DNA of 64,000 nt, taken from contig NC_052669.1 in the NCBI RefSeq assembly GCF_016802725.1, positions 9,199,770 to 9,263,769 on the forward strand. The letters run 5' to 3'. The stretch's first letter is position 1. The number at the start of each line of letters is the position of its first letter. The notes beneath the pieces were generated by a model. That model worked only from the letters and a program-made list of their open reading frames with translations. It was not told the origin of the DNA and searched no databases. The position numbers were made by a program, and so were the translations under genes. This stretch comes from Solenopsis invicta. Lineage: Eukaryota; Arthropoda; Insecta; Hymenoptera; Formicidae. Positions 49,763-63,699 of the stretch are shown here, piece after piece.

Positions 49763-52330
49763 GTTGGAGATGTCACAAAAAATAGTGTGGCAGCAGAACG
49801 GGTCAAGCGAAAAGAATACGGACGGAGTGGCGCGTGTGCGAAGCTTAAAGCCGTCACGGGGAAATGCCAAACACGTCACAGTGTTGAAAGAATCAGCGAG
49901 ATCGGAGGTACGAAAGGTACATAAAGCCTGTCCGTACGCTGTATAGCGCGCACTCACGTACTATCGAATCTTTTATTTCGTTATTCCTTAGTCCCCGCCC
50001 GTTTCACTTCCGCCACTGCCGGCTGCTCCTGTTTTCTGAATTACCTTCGTGCATATCTAACTCGACGTCCTTTTTCTCGAGCCCCGGGATCGAGTCGCGC
50101 GTTCGAATCGTGTCGAATGGTCATCTACCAATATCCGATATTCGATTACCGGCCACTGCGTTTCACTTCGCATTAACTATAAATTATCGTCCTCCTATTT
50201 CCTCTTTGTCGGCGAATATCCCTGATTTAATTATCTCGGGGGTAATTTTCGTTTTATTCAAGCAACCGTGCGGGGCAACACGAGCGTTACGTGAACGCGT
50301 CACCTGTCCATCCGTTGAGTTGCAATCTAGCTAGGAAAACTTATCGAACGTGTACGCGATGCCGCAAAATTTATCGTGGAAAATAATTGTGCAACAATAT
50401 TGTGAAAATAATCCTAATCGGATTAACGAGATATAAAAAAATAATGCAACAACATGTGCGGCCTGATCTTCTTTAAATTGATTCCCGTATTCTTCATGCC
50501 CGTTACATTAGACGCATGGATAGTAATGTTAAGCAGAAAGCTGCTTATTTATTAAAACTAATTTCCCAAATCCGATGAAGAAATGCGGAAAGAAAAATAG
50601 CGTTGGCATCTGAGGCTCATACAATTCCGCGTGTAACATTTTTCATGTCACGGATTAAAGGGGTAAAGCATCTTCTTTTTAATTTAATAAAAACCCATTA
50701 ACCTAATCCAAATTTCTCTAGCGATTGTGTAGTTTAGAGATTAAATTTATCATTCGTGTTACATGCAGCCGCTATTATATGTGTTCCAACGTGCCAGCAA
50801 AAATAACAAAAGTCGTCTTTTGCATCAGTCCGCGAAACATTAATCTTATCTCCAACGGGACGACATTGTCATGCGTCGCTGTCTCGATGTCTTCCGACTT
50901 CCATCTAATGTACAACGGGTGCCGAATTTATGAAGGACGTCGCGAGATGCTGCGACCCGCGCGGAAATTTTTTTACAGAAACGATTCCTCTTTAATGTCA
51001 ATCCGTATTGTTGGTCGCGCCGCGTCGCGCCGCTTCGTTTCTGTTCCATGACACCTTTCAATCATCGATCACCTTCCACTTTTCGAGCTACAATGGGCGT
51101 TTTACGTAGTTTCATCGGATAGCTTTATATTGATTTGCGCGGTGTACCGTACACCAGAAACGACAACGATTTTTTACCATCATATGTGCGATCGCGTCGG
51201 CTGTCGGTCCGGTTACTCTTTCGTTTCTCTGATTGACGTTTTTCTTCTATTACACCTCGTGATCGCACGAGTGCGATCGGCTGCGTACAAAAAAATGCAA
51301 TTTTCGTCGATGACGCTTTTCATTTATTTTTTCAAACGCATACACGCGCAAATTGTTCGCAGAGCAATATTGACCTACTTACAAATAGAGGAATAAAAAT
51401 TTGATGCAGAAATGGATATATTTGACAGTCATTTAACTCTCAGAAATGTCAATTAACGTCACGTCCGAATCGGCCATTGTCTTTTAAGTATAGTAGCTAA
51501 ATTTAAAAAAAAAAAATTTAATCTGTCAGATATTTATAGCATCGTATTCCGACGTTTCCGGTAAAAATTCTAAATTGTCGAGTTATAATTTATCCCGAGA
51601 CAAATGGAAAGTCAATATCAGGTGATAAAGTTATATATGCGAGACGGTTCTTTTCCCATCTCCTCCGTATTTCATTTCTTTCGCTATTTTCTCTATTGAG
51701 CCGATGTACTTTACACCGTATGATTGAAAAAAAAAAAATGATCCTGTTTCGCTGAGCAGAATCGTGAAACACCAACGCGGATATTGAAACCATTAATTGA
51801 TCCCAGAGACAAAACGCTGCTGGCGCGGGACAAAAATATTGCCCGCTCCAGTGAACCCGCGCCCGGCAAATACATTTTTTTTTTCTGTCTAGTTAAATAA
51901 TCGTGATCGGCCGAATTTCATTGCAAACAAACGCCGAAACCTCTCGTTATTTCGTAGGGGTTCACGTGACATTACATGTAGTACATGCAGTGCATGTAGT
52001 ACACGACTATCGCGCGGAAAGCTGGCCTTCTGCGGGTGATGTAAATAAAAAATTTGCTAACTGGACTTTGCAACTTAACAAAAAAAAAAAAAGGTACATA
52101 GATAAACGTAATCCGCCGCAAACTTAAAACTAGGGAACAAAAAGATCTGTAAAAAGCAAACTTTTGATTTACATAGCATCTATAAAACTTGATTTACGAG
52201 AACCTTATTCTTCTAAACGTAAAATATCTTGGTAACTTTCCTGACGAATTTTCGTTAGAATTATTATTACGAAGCTATGAAAGTTGTAAAAAGATTTTAT
52301 GTGTGAATTTTACATATAAGAAGGGTACTT
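49763..52330. other. Mixed intronic DNA, no gene recognised
   Basis: Short open frames on both strands only. Contains a 9-bp triplication at 51975-52001. Confidence 0.55.
51975..52001. repeat. 9-bp tandem repeat, 3 copies
   Basis: CATGTAGTA, CATGCAGTG, CATGTAGTA in direct succession. The block is partly palindromic. Confidence 0.9.
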
Positions 52331-52334
52331 AGAC

Positions 52335-53900
52335 TTGCCATCTGTTGCGGTGCTTCGAAAAAAGCGCGCATAAATCCATCCGACCGGGCGCGCGCTGTGC
52401 GTATCAACAATTTTCAACGTCGCGATATCACGGCATTCAATTTTGATGTCGACTTGCGTTGACATCGATATAGTAGTAACATATGTCATAACATAGGGGC
52501 GTACGAAAATTTGCCTTTGCTTTCAACGCGCTTTGTCTACGCGCCCGACCGCCCGACACGTTACACGGCTCGCAGCTTTCGTTCAATCGCACTCTGCCGT
52601 CAGTTTAAAGGTGTCACAAAAGGCGAACTCGTCGAAAATAGCTTTCAATTTGCGCGGGGAATTAATCCGCTTTTACCGTGGACTGTGGGCATGCTCCTCC
52701 GCCTCGTTCGGATTTCGGATCCGCCCAAGTCGCCCTCAACCGAGCCACCGCGATCTCTGTCACATCCACTAACCGTGCCAGAAATAAAATAATAAAATCC
52801 TGACTTTGCTTTGAAACTCGCCCAATGTTCGGAATCGACGCCGGCGGACGCGGTATTTGTATTCGATTCGCAAATACCGCCGAGCGGAATCCCGCAGATG
52901 TGCGGCCCTACCCGACTAACTTTCATCCTTTGTTCTGACGAATGCACTTCGTAACTTTGGTTTATCTTGCCGTCCCTTCTTTTTAGCGGTGCTCTTTTAC
53001 GGCCAATATTGCGGACGAAGTCTGCTCGGTCGCCTTATTTATTTTGCCCCATCAATCCCTCGATGGTAGTGGAGACCGCGCGTCGCGTCGCGGTGAGATG
53101 TTTTATTTGCTCCTCTGCGCTCTTTAACGCGACGCGCATTTACCAAACGGCAAAGCGCGAGCCACCGTTCGTAAATTGCGAATTTAATTTCAATGGTAAG
53201 CGCGCTTAATCGACAGCCACAAAAATTCGTAAGCGCCCACGAATCGTTGACGGGAACTCGATGATCGAAGGCAGCTGGGAGCCATCATGTGAAAATAGCG
53301 AGGCGCGAGCGAAAAATCTGAAAATTCCCGCGTGTGTAAGAAAATTATTCGATTCTACCGCGGAATATCAGCCAAGTCTCTGCCAAAGAGAGGAAGGGAA
53401 AATAAAAAGAAAAAAAAAGAAGAGTGGAAAGGGGGGAAAAAGTACGGTGCACTCTATGCACTGCAGCGCGATACGTTAACGAGTAGTCTTCAGTAGACAT
53501 TGCTCTCAATTGACAGCTGTCGACCCAGAAAATTCAACGCTCGCGGGCATGGGGCGTACGGGATACAGCCTTCCTACATCTACCCCTTCCATCCTCCTTC
53601 CCCCGCTTTTTTACGTCCCGCGTTACACTCCATCGTTTCCTCTGCATTTTCCGCGTACGTGTTTGTCTCGCTGTACGGTATGATAAAGTTTTTGACGTAC
53701 GCGCGGCGAGATTGCCGAAAACGCTCCGGGATGGATTTTCAATTACACGTCGACGACGCAACGTCGTAAAATCGAGTTATCGTATGGCGCTCTGACGAAC
53801 GTTTCCGTCGCGTCGCGCGGGATGCGCGCGATTTCGGCATGCCGTCGCGTTCGCGATTTACGGAGTCAAAGTGGCTATTATGAAAATGTCTTTGTCACGC
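52335..53900. other. GC/CpG-rich island, possible regulatory region
   Basis: GC-rich with overlapping open frames (up to 100 codons). A plus-strand ATG-GTAAGCGCGC near 53190 could be a donor, but no coding evidence supports it. A-rich purine tract at 53400-53450. Confidence 0.4.
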
Positions 53901-53949
53901 GTATTAGAGCGTACGAGTGGCTGGTTCGATTCATTTCTTGAGCTATTTT

Positions 53950-56900
53950 TCGGTCAACGTGGGAGAAGCCTCTCAGCACCGTAAAAAATTTATAACTAAA
54001 ACTTTCATATGTTTTATATAGGATTGTGCTAATAAAAGTGTTTTAATTTTATGTAGGAAATTGAATTTATGTATGATTAGCAATAACGAGCTATCGCGAT
54101 TCAATGCCAGGCTTCTCTTTCAAATTTAGACAGACAAATACAGATTATCGAAGTAATATTTAAAATTATATATTATTTCAAAAATTATGTAAAAGCATAT
54201 TGTGCGATATTAGAAATCATTTGTTACATATTTTATATCACAATATGTTTCTAATATTATTCTTTGTTATATTATACACTGAAATTGGTAAGCTAACTAT
54301 AAATAATTTCTAAAATGGTATTATATATTTTTAGAAATTAACAAAGTCAATTTGTCTATAAAAAAGTTGAAAGAGAATTCTGATGTTTGTGATCGTTGCG
54401 AATCATACGCAAATTAAACAATTATAAAAATGTTAATAAGTTTATCAGATAATACTTAATTATGTTTTTCACATAAAAATATTTAGAGAATTCTGAAACA
54501 GAAATAACACAGAATATGCGTAAACAATTCACGCTAATAATTTTGTTAGATAATTTTTTACATCACATTTAGTTATATGAAATAATGTTGAGAAGTTAAA
54601 TATAGTAAATACACCCGTTTTATATAAAATGCACAATTTTAAATTTTTTATCGCAAAAAAGTTAAAATAAACCAATTCTGTTATATATTTAAATTCAAAT
54701 TATGACATCAACAGAAAGTGTCCACGATTTAAAAAAAAAAATACATTTTGAAACAATTCAAAAACAGTCTACAAATACTTCATGGATAAATATTCGAAAT
54801 TTGTAATATTATTTAAAACTATTGTGGTCCATTTCAAATTCATATCTGCGTATTGTATGGGCACCTCGTAACATTTGCAATTTTATTTCTCAAGTTGAGA
54901 ATTCAACCTGAGATTACATTACAAGCGCTAATGCGTTGCTTGAAGCGTACCATTAGTGTATTGTACTATTCACCATTTCTGCGGTATTTCATTTTATTCT
55001 TAAAAATGCATTTTACAAATTACGTAATGGAAGAAGAAAACGCACGATATTACTTATCGTAAGCGTAACAATGTTTTTTTTTTCTCAGACGCAATTGTAC
55101 CCATATTTACATATAAATTTGAAATCATCCAATTCCACCTAATATATTAGAATGTTGTAAATTTTTTGGAATTGTTACAATTAAAATGCACGCTGATTGA
55201 AAGAAAAATGTATGAAAATGTGATGGATCGATAAGACGGATACCGTTTCCATTGGATGAGGCAGATTGAGGGGATTGCAATTCGCGACGAAATCTGCGGC
55301 TTGCAATGTACATCACATAACACATGTGTCGCACAATGCAACGCTAAAGGTTGCAGAACCGCACGACTGCTGCGTTCGTAGCCATTTCAAAGTTGCAGGT
55401 CGCTGAATCGCATACATGTCGAAAAGTACTTTACGTCGGAAACAGCAGGCTGTAACCGATGGCTTTCTCAAGTTGTAACCGACGGCAAGGTTTCGTTTCG
55501 GTAAAAATGAAACGTGACGCCACTGAAGACTCAATCGATCAGTGAGAGATCGCGCAGAGATATATTCTAATGTTATACGCACGTTAGATCTACCTTTCCT
55601 CGTGTACATTGAGCGGGCGATTCGTAACGCTTTAATCCTCGTGGTAACACGGTTAGGTCGCATAAATGTAAATAGTAAAAAATTTGTTTACAGTTGCAAA
55701 TTGTGTAATCAAGTCTTGAAATCAAAGTCCGCAATCAACTTTTAAATAGAAGTTTTTTTTATGCTGCAGATACTTTGACACGGTTTAATCTCTTACGTAT
55801 TTTTTATTGAATTCAAGTATGTAAAAATTGCATATTATGTAAAGTATTCAGGTTGATTAAATTCCTTTAAATTAATCATACGTTGGATTAACAAAATGTT
55901 TTTTTTTTTTAACGGAGGTACAGTAACGAATATAATAACTGATTAAAGAATTTTGTTGGGTAATTTCGCTTCTTTGCAAAATGAAAATATAATTATATTA
56001 CGCAAGCTGCAGAAATAAATTTAGTGGTTATTTACCGTTAATCGGCTATTCGTCGGTACGCATCGATTTTTTCCTCTCTTTCGGCAATTTGATATATATG
56101 AATTTCGTGCATATCGCGCGAATGGTGTACATCTATCTAATATCTCAATAAAAATAATTTAATTATTCAATAAAAAGCTGCATGTTAAAGCGAATCCAAA
56201 AATATTTATTTGCGAAAAAAGCAAACGAAGCTCGTTGGAAAAGTCTAGCACAATTTTTTCATCGTAATCGAGTCGAATTGACCGGTGGTTTCGAAAAAAA
56301 AAGCGTATCGGACTCAAAAATTCTTTCCCAATCTCGCGTGATGTTTTTTCGATGACACCCGAACGACGCGGCTCGTTCGAACTGTTCAATTTCCGCGGCG
56401 GCACGTCACGGCAATGGCTTTTCTCGAGGAGAAAAAAAAAAGTGCGAAGACCGTAGTGAGGAAATATCCCGGGAAGAAGACAAGGATGACGGAGCTCGAT
56501 TCTCCTGAGCACGATAAAAGAGAATCTCGACTCTCGAGCCTCGGGCACCGAAAACTGTAACTTGAACTGGATAATAATTCCAATGACGAATTTAATTTCT
56601 ATCGAAGATAATTAGTACACATTACCATCTCCGACAGAAATTTGGATTATAGATATGATGAAAATATCATAGTAGTAATTTTGTTAAATCTATTTGTTAC
56701 CGCTTCGACCGAGAATCAGTGGCCCTTCCTCTTATTTCCTCTGTTTATTAGATTACTGTTCAACACAGATTCAGTCTTGATTACACGTCATTCAATTTCA
56801 AAAATTCATAAAGATTTTATAGTGTTTGATAAAAATCAATATGAAACATAAATACGTACAAGCGGATTTATATTGAAAGCGTTATTTCATTCAGTTTTTT

Positions 56901-58020
56901 AAAATAAACTTTTAATATTTTTTTATACAATATTATTGAACATATACAAGATTTAATAATTGTGTAATTATCCTTTAGAAGAATTATCACTGCTGCTAAT
57001 TCAAAATAATTTTGCATTATTTCAAGAGAAGTAGATAGTAATTGATCGAGGGTAGGAAAATTATGAGCGTGAACTCTTAAAATATTTTTCACGAAATAAA
57101 TGTGCACAACAATGCGTAGTAAAAATGTATGCGCATAATAAAATCCTCTGACTTAATTAATATTAAAATATTCAATTAAAATTATGCTGCGTAATTAAAT
57201 AATAGAGTTCTTATACTCCACTATCATTGAGAATATTACTTGCTCACTGGTTGAATATGCTATTGAAATGTTGCAAGCAATTGTCTATATTCAGGTCACT
57301 GAACTCTTTACTTGAGATTATTAATTTGATTATCCGTAATGATAATGACTAGGAATGTTTGTAAGCGCAGTTGGCAGATAATCCCCATCGACTTTTAATG
57401 AATTACGAAACCACGTTTGCGATCGAGCTTACAAACCAAGCTTTTGATCTTTCAGTAATCCGCAACGTCTTCGTGTTCTTTTAATTAATTTTTTATCGAA
57501 GTTCCCCGTGCTCGCCTTTGATAAGGAAGCATATTGAAACGTCGTAATTACTTAAGTTTCAAGTTGGACCCCGGATTGCTATTTAATTTCACCACCTAAC
57601 TAACTAGTCTTGTACTCTCAAAGTAACAGATGGCACAGCTGCTCAATATTACTTCTTTGATTCGTTAGTTTACTGAAAAAGTTTGTAATGTGCTTGCACT
57701 TGAATATTGAAAGTTGCAAAAGCATTTTTACAGAAAATTCGTAACACTCGCCAGAATTAGCGCGCTCAATTACAATATCGGACATTTTATATGTAAAAAT
57801 AAACTACAATTGAGATATTTAATTTTTTTTTGTACATTGAAAATGGAAGTAACGGCGGTACTGATTTAAATTACCCGAATCTGTCGGAACGTATCCGGGA
57901 TAAATCTTTGAATTAATTGTAAAAGAATAGATCGCCACTCGGTTGAGAATTTTTGCCGAGAGTGACGTGAAATCGGCAAAAATGGGCGGAAGTGTGTTCA
58001 AAAAAGTTTCTCTCGCTTGT
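53950..58020. other. AT-rich desert with a more complex patch at 55.2-55.7 and 56.2-56.6 kb
   Basis: AT-rich with dense stops. The patches carry minus-strand open frames of 116 and 129 codons that I do not recognise. The 55.2-55.6 kb patch contains a near repeat of TTGTAACCGACGGC and CTGTAACCGATGGC. No gene is assigned. Confidence 0.55.
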
Positions 58021-60300
58021 AGATCGTAGACTCGCTCAGAGACCGCAAACTTGCTGACGTCTTCTGGCGGACATTGTTCCTGCCCTAATTAAAACGGGCA
58101 TTAACCGATATAATTATTCCGTTTCGTTACCGGCCAAGTGCTAAATTTGGTTTACTTTCTTTGACTTAAAATCACAATCTTAATTCTAATAGACGATATA
58201 ACATTGTTTAATATTCTCTAATTAATAAGAAAGAAGTTTAAACTTGTTTCACGTTTATTGCAAAATTAATTGCTACAAGTAATCTTAATCTAATTTATCC
58301 GACTATTTATTAAGCAAATCGTGCCAGTCGTTTTCCAAATTTGAGATAGATCGTAAGCGCTTAATACGACTGTGAATTCAATACTGATCAATGGCTCTTC
58401 AGCAGTATTATTTCGCGTTCATCATTTATATCCATCCAAATTCAACGTCCTGTTTCAAAAACATTATCTTTCACTATCACCGATAAAAGCAGAAAATCGG
58501 TTATGTAACAGCACACTGAATATGCCGGACGAATTTGCTCGCGTGATAATAAACGGCGGTTAATCGAACGACACGTTCTCTAATAATGCCGCTCGCTCAA
58601 CCATAAAAACAACTCTTGTAAAAGCTCTAATGGCTCTCAGTCGTGTTATACCGTCGTCGCGGGAGAGCGTACAAATGGCAAATTTCTAAACCAAAAGAGC
58701 GCGCGAATATCTGGTTACCACTACCGTGCGATATCACATGGGTGCACTTTCGAAGTAAGGGTCGCACGATTGGCCAATCCAGCAAGCTCGAACAAACGGG
58801 GAGCACAGCGAGAAAGTTAAAACCTCCTTTATAGCACGAACGGGACCGCCTCGGCCCGACGGGTTGGCCCCGAGACGGCCGAATTGGCAGAAGCGCTTTG
58901 ATTTGCGTAAATGTGTGAGAATTCGCGTCGGCGAATGCGCATTTCATGAATGCGCTCGCCCCGTTTTCTCCCGCCGCGGATAAACGCGGGCACGGCGTAA
59001 CGACACACCGTGGAAATTACTCGCTTTCTTTTTGCTCGACACCGCGGGATAAATTTATTAATAGCGTCGTCGCGCCATCGCCGCCAACGTCTTCGCCGCC
59101 TTCACCGCCTTCTTCCGCGGTAAAAGTGCATTCTTTCGCGTCGTAATATAGTCGAAATAAAATCACACCGTGACACCGTATTCCGCGCGAAATGTCTAGC
59201 GAAATGTCTGTATGTAAGAAGCCTGGAATAAAGAGCATCGCGGTGACGGGGTTATATTTATCTTGTATGCAATATCGTTACAATTCTGTCTCGCCAGTCT
59301 CACCACATATTCGATTCTTCATTATTTGCGGTCTGCGTTGCTGTCGCATCGCATTATCTGCGAGCTATATTTTGACTAACTGATTGCATTTAACTGGAAA
59401 AATTTAATAAAGAAAATGTCTGTTCTTTACAATTTTGACGTACTTTTGTCGTCTGATATTTAATACAACTTTCTATTTTTTTATATTTTCCGATGTGTTA
59501 TTGACAACAACGGAAAAAATCTAATTCAAACGGATATGCGAGAGATGAAAAAAGATCACAGCAAATAACGAAATGATGTCACTCTTGATAGGTATTAGAA
59601 ACCGACTAAAGTTTCGACGATAATGACAATTGACGCATTATAAAACGAGGAGATATGCGTTGTTCAGCTTCAGAAAATTATCCCGAATAAGATTTTTAAA
59701 AATGAAGCAGTCCCCGCAGACTGCACCTACGTCGATGGAATGCCCGTGGAAAAAAAAAAACTAAACGTACACGATGACATGCCACTCTTAGGAATTTTCA
59801 ACGACAAGGGTTGAAGAGAAAGGATGGCAGCCGAGTCGCTTCCTTTCCCTTCCGCAAAGGTACAGCGAATGCAGTATGGGAGGACGAAACTAAGTAAAAC
59901 GTATAGGTAAGCGCGCGCGCGCGAGATTGAAGAAAGTAGGTACAGTCAGTTGCATGCGAGGGGACTTTTCTCCTCCGTGCTCTTTTATACGATACGACAA
60001 TCTAGAAAATACTGATGCCTTCGTAGAAAAGAAGGCACGCTGGGCGAAACGTTTCGTTTCGTGCTTGCAGATACAGGCCGGATAAACGGAAGTAACCGTG
60101 TGAAGTGCAAGAATAACCCCGTCATTCCCCGTGCGCGGGCAGGGAGAATTCCTGTTAAAAATTTCCCTTCTACCTCACGCAATTCCTTAGTTCTTCGTGT
60201 CATTTCGTGTAATCCTAGACTGCAACGCCACATTCATTCCCTTCTTCTTTTACTTTTTATGCTAGCTGTGTCAACGTTACGTTAATCATTACTATTGTAA
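58020..60300. other. Mixed DNA with GC-rich patch at 58.6-59.2 kb
   Basis: The GC-rich patch has open frames up to 106 codons on both strands. A proline/serine-rich plus-strand frame (PSPPTSSPPSPPSSA) arises from a CCGCC repeat and is not a recognised domain. A GCGCGC run lies at about 59911-59923. Confidence 0.5.
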
Positions 60301-63300
60301 TCCTGTTTGAAATTAGATCCTAACTTTTCAGACTCTAACTTTGACGGAAAGAATATTGTTTCATTTCTCAAATTATATTTGTCTCTTTTTTGCACGTGTG
60401 TGCGTGTGTGTGAATATAATATATTTTATTCGCTGAAGTTTATAAATTTACATTGTTAATAATATATGTATACTTGTTTCTCTTTTTATTAATATCAGAT
60501 ATATTTATCAATAATAATAACTGAATAAATGTTTTTATAAAGACGGTGGAAACGTTAAGTATTGATTGCAGAAAAACGCACTAATATTATGTTTAATAAA
60601 CTTTTGAAAATACTTATCATGTCTTTGAAAAATATTTCAAATATCGTAAACGAGATAGAAAATTGAGTTTTCGAACTTCCCGGAAGGCAGCTCGGTTTCC
60701 TTTTTCGAGTAGAAATGGCCCTATGAAGTGATAAGAAGACCGTCGTAAAATAGGAAGAGAAACGTCAAACAAAATGGGTATATCAAAACTATTTGTGGCG
60801 AAAAGTTGAAGACCGCGAAAGGAAAGAGCGCGGCAAAACTAAGTAATTTTTCTTAGCACTTGACACAGTGACCCTCCCTTTTACACAATCCCTTCGAACT
60901 TTTCCAATCGAAAAGACTATCGAGCTAGAAATCTCACAATCTTGATAAGTCGTTCCTCTTTATTTCGCTTATTTCTAAACAACGAGCACTTTGGCTTGAG
61001 CCCGTCAGTGTTATGTGGAGAGAGCCAAGAGAATACTGGAGTGAAAACAACCGAGAGGAAAGCAAAAATACTTAAAGTTCATTGCTTTTTTTTCTTCTAT
61101 AAATAACATAAAAGTAACATAAAGCCAATTGCGAGAGAATGCGAATAACAAGTATTTTTACAATAAAATATTTGAAATATTTATTGCAGCTGCACTGGAA
61201 CCCGCAAAATCATATAATCAAAAGATCGTTTTAACTCTGGAAATTTTTCTTGAAGTTCTCTCAGAAGGTGGATACGAATTCTCTTTTCCCGGGTAAATTA
61301 TAAAAGAGTAAGCGCAAAAAAATTTCTTGAATTACGTTTGTGGAATGGGAAAGAATAACAGGAATGGAAACCGGCAAAGTCTACACCGTGAAAGGGACAG
61401 TCCGTGTCTGTGCGGATCGCGTAGATTGTAAGCGTCATATTTTAAATGAAGCTCGCTCGTTTACATACTTCTTCTTCGAACTGATTAGATATTCCATCTT
61501 TCAAGCTTTGTTCTCGGAATTATTTTGCGATTTGTTCTCCCGAAAAAAAAAGAACATCGGATATTTCCCTGTAAGGACATTTTTAAAATATCCCAGATAA
61601 ACGAATATATTATATCGATTCCAATAAAAAAAGAAAATCTCAGTTTTATTTCATATTAGATTTTCCAAACAATATAATAATTTCACATTCTCGCATTTAA
61701 TTCTTTTTCCTAGAAAGCGCTTCAGACACAGATTTTTCTTGAAAAAACTCAGCACGGAAAGAACTTTAAAAACGTAATGGTTGCTAATAGTTTTACGCTT
61801 ACTAAGGTAACAGCAAAATCGGCGAATCCGCGCAATTCTTTTAAATTTCTAACTCATTGCCCGCGGCGTTACATGGCGTTAATGTGCTCGTCTCTTATTC
61901 GTTACAATTATTCTCTCGCACTGCTACGTCAGCGTGATTCGACCTCATTCATATCCCACCGCGATAATTATCTTCAGCGAGTATAAAATTATATTCGACA
62001 AATCAACGCGACGTTTCTGCACTTTAAACGCCGGCGTATCTAATACTATAATTATGATATTATGAATAAACTTTTTCGTGCCGGCAAGAAAATGCTAAGA
62101 ACGTTATTCAGACTGGCATATTAAATAATTCGCGGTTTTCTCTTGCTCGCGCAAAATTATGTACCAACGGTATTCCACGAAGACTGCACTTTATTATGTT
62201 GCATTTCTCTCGAAAAGATTCTTCTGCAGGAGAGGTAGCACCACTTTTTTAAATACTTGCGCGGAGATAATAGATAGTTTATTATTTTCCGAGAAAACCA
62301 TTATTAATTAAAATAATGTATTATTTAATAATTAAGTAATTCATTGGCAGGATATAATGTCCTGAAAAAAAACTTTTGTTCAGTATCAACTTCGTTAATT
62401 AATTCGAATACTAATAATTATATTGAAGCCAGAAAATTTTAAATTTGCATTATTCGTAAAAAAATTAATTAATTTGAGATACATCCTCACAAATGTGAAC
62501 ATAATTCCATTTATTTTGTTTTAATTAACAGTATATCTTATATAGAAAAAGAAATTATTTTTAAGGATCGGTTAGATTATTATCGTCTCTTATCATATTT
62601 TTCTCATTAAACAATTTTTATTTTTTTTTTCTCTCTCATAAAATATATAGGAAAAAGTTTAAAAATTATAAAATTATATTAAATGAAAATAAAATTCTTT
62701 TACTTACGTCTATCACTTAAAAAATATATTACTAAATTCTGTTTTCAAGCGCAATTTGTATAACAATAAAAAGAGAAATGCTTGTATATACGAAAATTGT
62801 CCTAAAGATTGATAGACTCAAGTCGATGACTTCATTATTTCTTTATCAGCGCTCCGCAATCTAGCGAGTACACTCGCACTTGCATTCACATTCCATCATT
62901 TGTTAGGATGGCGCGAGCAGACAACACAGACGACGCTGCGTTCTGTGTAAAATGAAAATAGCATTACCAAGGAGGATGGAGTGGATAGCATGGAAATAAC
63001 TGCGCCCTGCGTACTGCTGCAACACGACGAAATTGATTTTCGTGCTTAAGATCTCGACACTCTGCTCGACATTACAGCGCTGTACTAATTTATGTGGATG
63101 CCAATTTGATCGGCAGAATGAGACACACCTCCTAAACAACATCTTTCTCAGTCCACACTCTCTTTAATATATTTTATCTTTATCTATATAATTTCTCAAA
63201 TAAAAGAATCCCATCAAAAAATGTATAAAGAATATTCTACATATTTTCTGCATTAAATTATAGAGATACTATGAGACAACAAAATTAAATATTGCTATTA

Positions 63301-63640
63301 ATTAAATATTCTATTTCTTTACTTATCGTCACGCTAAGGGAAAGTTTAAATAATCAGCTTTAATATTATCTTCCATGTTTACCACAAATTTCATCTGATC
63401 CGAGATAATAGTGTTGATAACGACCAAAGTCAACATATTTAATATGCAATGTCGCCGAGCGATCGTTGTAACGCAGAAGCGTAGAATCATTATTTCTACG
63501 ATGTAAACCGCGGTAAGTTCTCTCGACATTTAAAGGTCTTCAAAGTTCGTCTTTCCAAGCGCGAAAGGAATACAGGGGTTGAAAGGTAGAGCGAGAAACG
63601 GGAGTAGAGCCGAGAAAGGAAAAGAGAACGAAATGAAAGA
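60300..63640. other. AT-rich intronic DNA, no gene seen
   Basis: AT-rich with short chance open frames only. GTGTGCGTGTGTGTG lies near 60397-60411. Confidence 0.6.
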
Positions 63641-63647
63641 GAGAAGT

Positions 63648-63650
<3 letters not shown>

Positions 63651-63684
<34 letters not shown>
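63651..63684. repeat. (GA)n microsatellite
   Basis: About 17 GA dinucleotides, preceded by a GA-rich purine region from about 63580. Confidence 0.95.
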
Positions 63685-63687
<3 letters not shown>

Positions 63688-63699
63688 CGAGGGCAGAGT

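Noticed and set aside
59040..59146. Proline-rich plus-strand frame as a collagen linker
   Set aside because: It derives from a CCGCC/TCGCC simple repeat. There is no Gly-X-Y pattern and no splice pair.
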